DNA from: Anaerosolibacter carboniphilus | GTDB taxonomy: Bacteria > Bacillota > Clostridia > Peptostreptococcales > Thermotaleaceae | Direction of reading: 5' to 3' | Assembly: GCF_014205875.1 (NCBI RefSeq) | Contig: NZ_JACHEN010000001.1 | Coordinates: forward strand, 372,001 to 436,000 | Length of the DNA: 64,000 nucleotides | Shown here: positions 60,291-64,000 of the stretch, one piece after another | Numbering within the stretch: position 1 is the first letter of the stretch | Layout: each line of letters begins with the position of its first letter | The notes under the pieces: generated by a model | Databases searched by the model: none | What the model saw: the letters and a program-made list of their open reading frames with translations, nothing else | What the model was told of the DNA's origin: nothing | Made by a program: the position numbers and the translations under genes

Positions 60291-61428
60291 AGTTGAATTA
60301 TTTGATGAAAGCAATATAGATCAGATCAAATGGCCAAGAGGCTATGATGGTGAATATGCTAGGAACTATCTGATACCGCTTATAAAAGAAGGGACAGACA
60401 GGTATATAAATAATATAAAGACAAAGCTAATGATATTGAGCATTGATAATATTTTACTACCTATCACAATCAACGAGTCAGAATATGATAACTCCTATGT
60501 ATGTTCGCCATATACGCATTATGTTTCATATTCAATAGAGGAGTTAAAAGAGCTTAAAGAGCCAAAGCTTGAAAGCGGTTTCAGGTTTGTACTGAATATC
60601 CTGGGCAGTCTTCTAAAAGCTGGAAAGGTTAATAAGACCATACATGTGAATAATTGGCTTGTGTCAACGAATTTATATGCAACAATGACCAAGGAACAAG
60701 TGCAGGAAGTTACAGGATTTTTATCTCGTCGTTTTCCAGGATATACGATTGTGTTCAGGTCTTTGAACCAATTTACGAACAGTAGTATTTTTGATTCCTT
60801 TGGTGATTTGGGCTTTGAAATGATAGCCAGCAGGAGAGCATATATTTTTGATCCACATAAAGAACTTAACTCCAAAGCACGGCATATTTTAAAAAAAGAT
60901 AGAAAAGTGCTGGAGGACAGCGATTATGTTTGGGTTGATGCAGGTGGGATAAGTTCGGATGATATAGATCGATTACTAAGCCTATATAATCAGCTGTACT
61001 TGGATAAATATTCGTATTTGAATCCACAGTTCAGCAGGGAATTCATAAAATTAGCCCTTAACTCCAAGATATTGGAACTTTTTGCATTGAAGGATAGCGA
61101 AGAAATAAAGGGTACTATTGGTTTTTTTCATAGAAATGGTGTGATGACTACTCCTTTCTTCGGATATGACTTGAAGGTTTCCAAGGAAGCGGGTTTATAT
61201 AGGATATTATCATTGAAGCTGATGGAAGAAGCTCGAAGCAGGAATCTGATATTGCATCAGAGCTCTGGGGCAGGAGAGTTTAAAAAATGTAGAGGTGGAG
61301 TCCCTGTAGTTGAATACAGCGCTGTATATATCAAGCAGCTGCCATTATTTCGTAAAGCAGTGTGGAAAATGCTGAGTATAATCACTAATAAAATTGCAAT
61401 GCCTATAATAATTGAGAAAGGACTATGA
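60274..61428 (+). CDS. GNAT/FemAB-like acyl- or aminoacyltransferase
   Basis: 384 residues, TTG start (60274 or 60280, the latter with better spacing from AAGGA). It overlaps the previous gene by 17 nt. The C-terminal half (about 200-350) has the Acetyltransf_6/FemAB look: SKARHILKKDRKVL, LLSLYNQLYLDKYSY, GTIGFFHRNGVMTTPFFGYDL, then the acceptor-loop-like LHQSSGAGEFKKCRGG. FemAB-type enzymes use acyl-CoA or aminoacyl-tRNA. It is the last gene of the operon. Confidence 0.72.
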   Translation: MTLDLKVELFDESNIDQIKWPRGYDGEYARNYLIPLIKEGTDRYINNIKTKLMILSIDNILLPITINESEYDNSYVCSPYTHYVSYSIEELKELKEPKLESGFRFVLNILGSLLKAGKVNKTIHVNNWLVSTNLYATMTKEQVQEVTGFLSRRFPGYTIVFRSLNQFTNSSIFDSFGDLGFEMIASRRAYIFDPHKELNSKARHILKKDRKVLEDSDYVWVDAGGISSDDIDRLLSLYNQLYLDKYSYLNPQFSREFIKLALNSKILELFALKDSEEIKGTIGFFHRNGVMTTPFFGYDLKVSKEAGLYRILSLKLMEEARSRNLILHQSSGAGEFKKCRGGVPVVEYSAVYIKQLPLFRKAVWKMLSIITNKIAMPIIIEKGL

Positions 61429-61750
61429 AGTTAGGTATTGCTGAGGCTAACGGATAATTTCTTAGAGTGGTCATTTGCAAGCTGTAATATTAACCTGACC
61501 TTTACCCGATTTGATGGACACATACCAAAGCTAGTATAGAATCGATGATAAATGAGGGACATGATTTTGTCAAATGGATGGACAGTAAGAACTGTGACGA
61601 TAAGTTATCAGCATAGTACGAGAATACAGTGGCGATAATCAAAGATGGGTCATTGATTTTAACTCAAAAATAAAGAAAGAACACTCGGTCTATTTATCCA
61701 TATTTGTAGAGGTATAGAAAACAATACATTGGCTTAATATTAGTTGAAAA
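61429..61750. other. Intergenic region with gene debris
   Basis: An in-frame remnant near 61525-61610 (including SIESMINEGHDFVKWMDSK and ending TAG) lacks a start and ribosome site and is not identified. No terminator for the operon was found with confidence. Confidence 0.3.
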
Positions 61751-61780
61751 TTGACAGAAATACGTTATTTATGATAAAAT
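61751..61780 (+). promoter_or_regulatory. Promoter of the mef/msr-like operon
   Basis: TTGACA (61751-61756), an 18-bp spacer and TAAAAT (61775-61780), 40 bp before the first leader peptide. Confidence 0.65.
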
Positions 61781-61819
61781 AATTTGAAATCTAGTGAATT
61801 AAAGGAGGACATTCTATCT

Positions 61820-61843
61820 ATGTATTCTGTACGTTTAAGATAA
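61820..61843 (+). CDS. Leader peptide MYSVRLR of the mef-like gene
   Basis: A 7-codon ORF with a very strong ribosome site, AAAGGAGG (61801-61808), placed about 240 bp before the mef-like gene. It ends in Arg-Leu-Arg, a +X+ motif. As I recall, the mef/mel leader of streptococci also ends in RLR. Macrolide-bound ribosomes stall at such motifs, so the peptide should be the drug sensor of the attenuator that follows. Confidence 0.78.
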   Translation: MYSVRLR

Positions 61844-61852
61844 GCTGGCAAT

Positions 61853-61891
61853 AAAAAAGTGGTAAAAACATCCACGATAGTGGGCTTTTTT
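61853..61891 (+). promoter_or_regulatory. Attenuator right after the first leader peptide
   Basis: CCAC (61872-61875) can pair with GTGG either upstream (61859-61862) or downstream (61880-61883), two exclusive hairpins. The outer AAAAAAG/CTTTTTT (61853-61859, 61885-61891) gives the downstream form a terminator with a T run. A ribosome stalled on the leader would favour the upstream pairing. Confidence 0.65.
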
Positions 61892-61914
61892 GTTGTGCTT
61901 ATTTTGCGAATAGA

Positions 61915-61974
61915 GACATGGATACGGGTGAAGTATAGTCATTTGAGGCTATATGTCTTTCTCCACGTCTTTTT
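61915..61974 (+). terminator. Second leader hairpin with T run
   Basis: GACATGG (61915-61921) and CCACGTC (61963-61969) with one G-T pair, plus an inner TATAG/CTATA stem, followed by TTTTT. Confidence 0.55.
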
Positions 61975-61985
61975 AACGTTGGTAT

Positions 61986-62027
61986 GCAGACTAAAGCCCG
62001 CATTGCGGATTTTAGCCTGCATTTTTT
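61986..62027 (+). terminator. Third leader hairpin, strong terminator before mef
   Basis: A stem GCAG-CTAAA...TTTAG-CTGC (61986-62020) with inner pairing CCGCA/GCGG, followed by TTTTTT (62022-62027), about 50 bp before the mef-like start. Together the three hairpins should keep the operon off without drug. Confidence 0.72.
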
Positions 62028-62080
62028 ATTGCCTAAAGCCAGAATGAAACCAACAATAAAAATGCAAGGAGAGAACAAAT

Positions 62081-63301
62081 ATGACAAAAGAAATTTCTAA
62101 ATGGAAACAAGATTTTTTTACGATATGGGCAGGGCAGGCAGTTTCACTTATCACTAGTGCCATCCTGCAAATGGCGATTATTTTTTACCTTACTGAAAAA
62201 ACCCAATCAGCAATGGTGTTATCAATGGCTTCATTAGTTGGATTTTTGCCGTATGCGGTTTTTGGACCTGCCATTGGTGTATTGGTTGATCGCTATGACA
62301 GAAAGATGATTATGATTGGTGCTGATTTAATTATTGCAGTAGCTGGTGCGGTGTTGGCTCTTATTGCCATGTATATGGAACTGCCAGTATGGATGGTTAT
62401 GGCGGTACTGTTTATTCGCAGTATTGGAACAGCTTTTCACTCTCCCGCACTAAGCGCGGCAACACCTCTTTTAGTGCCAGAAGAACAGTTAACCAAGTGT
62501 GCTGGCTATAGCCAGTCCTTACAGTCGATAAGCTATATTCTTAGCCCGGCTGCTGCGGCGTTTTTATATTCTGTTTGGGAATTAAATGCCATTATAGCCA
62601 TTGATGTGCTAGGTGCAGTGATTGCTTGTATCACGGTGGCGTTTGTACGTATTCCCAAGCTCAATGTAGAGCAACAAAGCTTGAAGCGAAATTTCATGGA
62701 AGAGATGAGAGAAGGACTTTTTGTTTTGAAAGAAAACAAAGGACTATTTGCCTTGTTGTTGGTAGGTACCCTATACATGTTCGTTTATATGCCAATCAAT
62801 GCACTGTACCCCTTAATCACCATGGAATACTTTGCTGGAACACCAATGCATGTCTCTATTACAGAAATTGCCTATGCCTCAGGTATGTTGGCAGGCGGTT
62901 TGTTATTAGGACTGTTTGGTAGTTTTAAAAAGCGAACCACATTAATAACAGCATCTATATTTTTGATGGGAATTAGTTTGATCATTTCGGGGGTGCTTCC
63001 CTCAAATGGATTTGTCGTTTTTGTTGTGTGTTGTGTAATCATGGGGCTTTCAGTTCCATTTTACAGCGGCGTTCAAACGGCTCTTTTTCAGGAGAATATA
63101 AAACCAGAATATTTGGGGCGTGTGTTCTCTCTAACAGGGAGCATCATATCTCTGGCTATGCCTGTTGGTCTAATCTTTTCAGGGGCATTTGCTGACAAAA
63201 TCGGTGTGCACCGTTGGTTTTTGCTGTCCGGCATTTTAATTATTGGCGTTGCGATACTTTGTCCATTGGTTCCGTCGGTCAGAAGGCTAGATCAGAAATA
63301 A
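62081..63301 (+). CDS. mef: Macrolide efflux MFS transporter (Mef-like)
   Basis: 406 residues, 12 helices, MFS_3 type. The sequence tracks Mef(A/E) closely as I remember it: IWAGQAVSLITSAILQMAII, GFLPYAVFGPAIGVLVDR, LPVWMVMAVLFIRSIGTAFH, TPLLVPEEQLTKCAGYSQSL, LLLVGTLYMFVYMPINAL and VCCVIMGLSVPFYSGVQTAL. Mef pumps export 14- and 15-membered macrolides using the proton gradient and act with the adjacent ABC-F protein. I judge identity high but below that of published alleles; alignment would fix it. Ribosome site GGAGAG. Confidence 0.9.
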   Translation: MTKEISKWKQDFFTIWAGQAVSLITSAILQMAIIFYLTEKTQSAMVLSMASLVGFLPYAVFGPAIGVLVDRYDRKMIMIGADLIIAVAGAVLALIAMYMELPVWMVMAVLFIRSIGTAFHSPALSAATPLLVPEEQLTKCAGYSQSLQSISYILSPAAAAFLYSVWELNAIIAIDVLGAVIACITVAFVRIPKLNVEQQSLKRNFMEEMREGLFVLKENKGLFALLLVGTLYMFVYMPINALYPLITMEYFAGTPMHVSITEIAYASGMLAGGLLLGLFGSFKKRTTLITASIFLMGISLIISGVLPSNGFVVFVVCCVIMGLSVPFYSGVQTALFQENIKPEYLGRVFSLTGSIISLAMPVGLIFSGAFADKIGVHRWFLLSGILIIGVAILCPLVPSVRRLDQK

Positions 63302-63329
63302 AGTAAGGAAATGTAAAGGAGGAACATTT

Positions 63330-63350
63330 ATGTATTATATATTCATATAA
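63330..63350 (+). CDS. Leader peptide MYYIFI of the msr(D)-like gene
   Basis: A 6-codon ORF with ribosome site AAAGGAGG between mef and the ABC-F gene. It closely resembles the MsrD leader, which I recall as MYLIFM. In that system erythromycin-bound ribosomes stall at the end of the peptide and turn on msrD. Confidence 0.8.
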   Translation: MYYIFI

Positions 63351-63426
63351 TCCTTCCTGCTTAAATCGCAGGGTTTTCCCTGCGAACAGGTAAATGAAAA
63401 CATGCGATTTTGGACAGGAGGAAGGA
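63351..63426 (+). promoter_or_regulatory. Attenuator/ribosome-site-sequestering leader of the msr(D)-like gene
   Basis: TCCTTCC (63351-63357), starting right at the leader stop, is complementary to GGAAGGA (63420-63426) in the ABC-F ribosome site. Between them CGCAGGG/CCCTGCG (63367-63384) competes with AATCGCA/TGCGATT (63364-63409). Two exclusive folds can thus expose or hide the ribosome site, controlled by a stalled ribosome on the leader. Confidence 0.62.
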
Positions 63427-63428
63427 AA

Positions 63429-64000
63429 ATGGAATTAATAATAAAAGCAAAAGACGTTCATGTGGAATACACAGGGCGTGACGTTTTAGATATAGATGAA
63501 TTAGAGTTATATGATTATGACCGCATCGGTCTGGTAGGAGCAAATGGTGCAGGAAAAAGCACCTTACTCAAGGTACTTTTGGGTGAATTAACTCCACCAG
63601 GATGTAAAATCAATCGTCTTGGAGGATTTGCTTATATCCCTCAGCTAGATGAAGCAACTTTGCAGGAGGTAAGAGATTTTGCACTTATGGGCAAACTTGG
63701 CGTTGAGCAGCTAGAGGTAAAGACCATGAGTGGTGGTGAAGAAACAAGGCTTAAAATAGCACAAGCCCTTTCAGAACAGGTGCATGGTGTTTTGGCAGAT
63801 GAACCCACCAGTTATTTAGATCGTGAAGGGATCGACTTTTTGATCGGACAGTTAAAATATTTTTCTGGTGCATTGTTAGTTATTAGCCATGATCGCTATT
63901 TTCTTGATGAGGTGGTAGATAAAATATGGGAACTGAAAGACGGAAAAATCACGGAGTATTGGGGAAACTATTCTGATTATCTTCGCCAGAAAGAGGAAGA
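63429..64000 (+). CDS. msrD: Msr(D)-like ABC-F ribosome protection protein, N-terminal part
   Basis: 190 codons to the window edge; the full protein should be near 490 residues. Walker [16 protein letters not shown], signature [17 protein letters not shown], Walker [12 protein letters not shown] and the switch [19 protein letters not shown] are present, and [13 protein letters not shown] is as in Msr(D). ABC-F proteins bind the ribosomal E site and expel macrolides and related drugs. The spacing GGAGGAAGGAAA-ATG is tight. Confidence 0.9.
   Translation, partial: MELIIKAKDVHVEYTGRDVLDIDELELYDYDRIGLVGANGAGKSTLLKVLLGELTPPGCKINRLGGFAYIPQLDEATLQEVRDFALMGKLGVEQLEVKTMSGGEETRLKIAQALSEQVHGVLADEPTSYLDREGIDFLIGQLKYFSGALLVISHDRYFLDEVVDKIWELKDGKITEYWGNYSDYLRQKEE

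Noticed and set aside
61859-62047. 62-codon plus-strand ORF in the mef leader
   Set aside because: It runs through three hairpins of the attenuator region and lacks a ribosome site; it is a by-product of the leader sequence.

Overview
The window is about 64 kb of low-GC chromosomal DNA from what looks like an anaerobic, spore-forming-type Firmicute of the class Clostridia. The evidence is AT-rich intergenic DNA, strong AGGAGG ribosome sites, TTGACA/TATAAT promoters, many Rho-independent terminators, frequent TTG/GTG starts, and typical families (HelD, BceAB-like, CD3324, EFR1 ferredoxin, DUF4180, YtrA-type GntR). An Alkaliphilus/Clostridium-like host is a guess. There are no rRNA or tRNA genes, no CRISPR array and no intact transposase.

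Layout. 0-9.8 kb: a cut-off gamma-glutamyl-GABA hydrolase, a YtrA-type GntR/ABC-2 operon with a clear operator, TraX, a lysine exporter (LysO), a CDGSH Fe-S protein, and a WYL regulator next to a PPOX-fold protein. 9.8-13.7 kb: a six-repeat propeller protein with an internal 270-bp duplication, then a MarR regulator and a MATE pump that share AAGGTACCTT operators. 13.9-19 kb: a two-component system followed by three lipoproteins. 19.4-22.2 kb: a flavin (FMN plus FAD) reductase lipoprotein convergent with a TetR gene. 22.4-28.6 kb: a BceRSAB-like peptide-antibiotic sensing and resistance set, then UppP and DedA. 29-36.8 kb: a DUF4153 protein, two aminotransferases, a quinone oxidoreductase, and a compact HTH/small ORF/DUF4180 operon. 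37-42.9 kb: LacI with an RbsBAC-like sugar importer and an aldo-keto reductase. 43-54.5 kb: HelD, decayed fragments, a methyltransferase, MarR, DUF2798, an EFR1 flavodoxin-ferredoxin, a FusB-like EF-G binding protein, CD3324, a hydrolase, a broken AlkD-like gene and CutC. 55-61.4 kb: six overlapping genes forming an unrecognised biosynthetic operon. 61.7-64 kb: a close relative of the mef/msr(D) macrolide resistance pair, each gene preceded by its own short leader peptide and attenuator-like structure.

Two systems stand out. One is the six-gene operon (KAS III, ATP-grasp, 3beta-HSD-like reductase, metallo-beta-lactamase-fold hydrolase, adenylate-forming enzyme, GNAT/FemAB-like transferase). 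It resembles the OleABCD logic of fatty-acid condensation, reduction and adenylation, but with different partner enzymes. The other is the mef/msr-like module with leader peptides ending in Arg-Leu-Arg and reading MYYIFI, an apparently chromosomal relative of a mobile resistance operon.

Also notable are four recognisable and two doubtful 3' remnants of LysM/L,D-transpeptidase genes, all on the minus strand, with a terminator hairpin next to each. Ribosome- or cell-wall-antibiotic defence recurs across the window (Bce/UppP, FusB-like, HelD, MATE, mef/msr).
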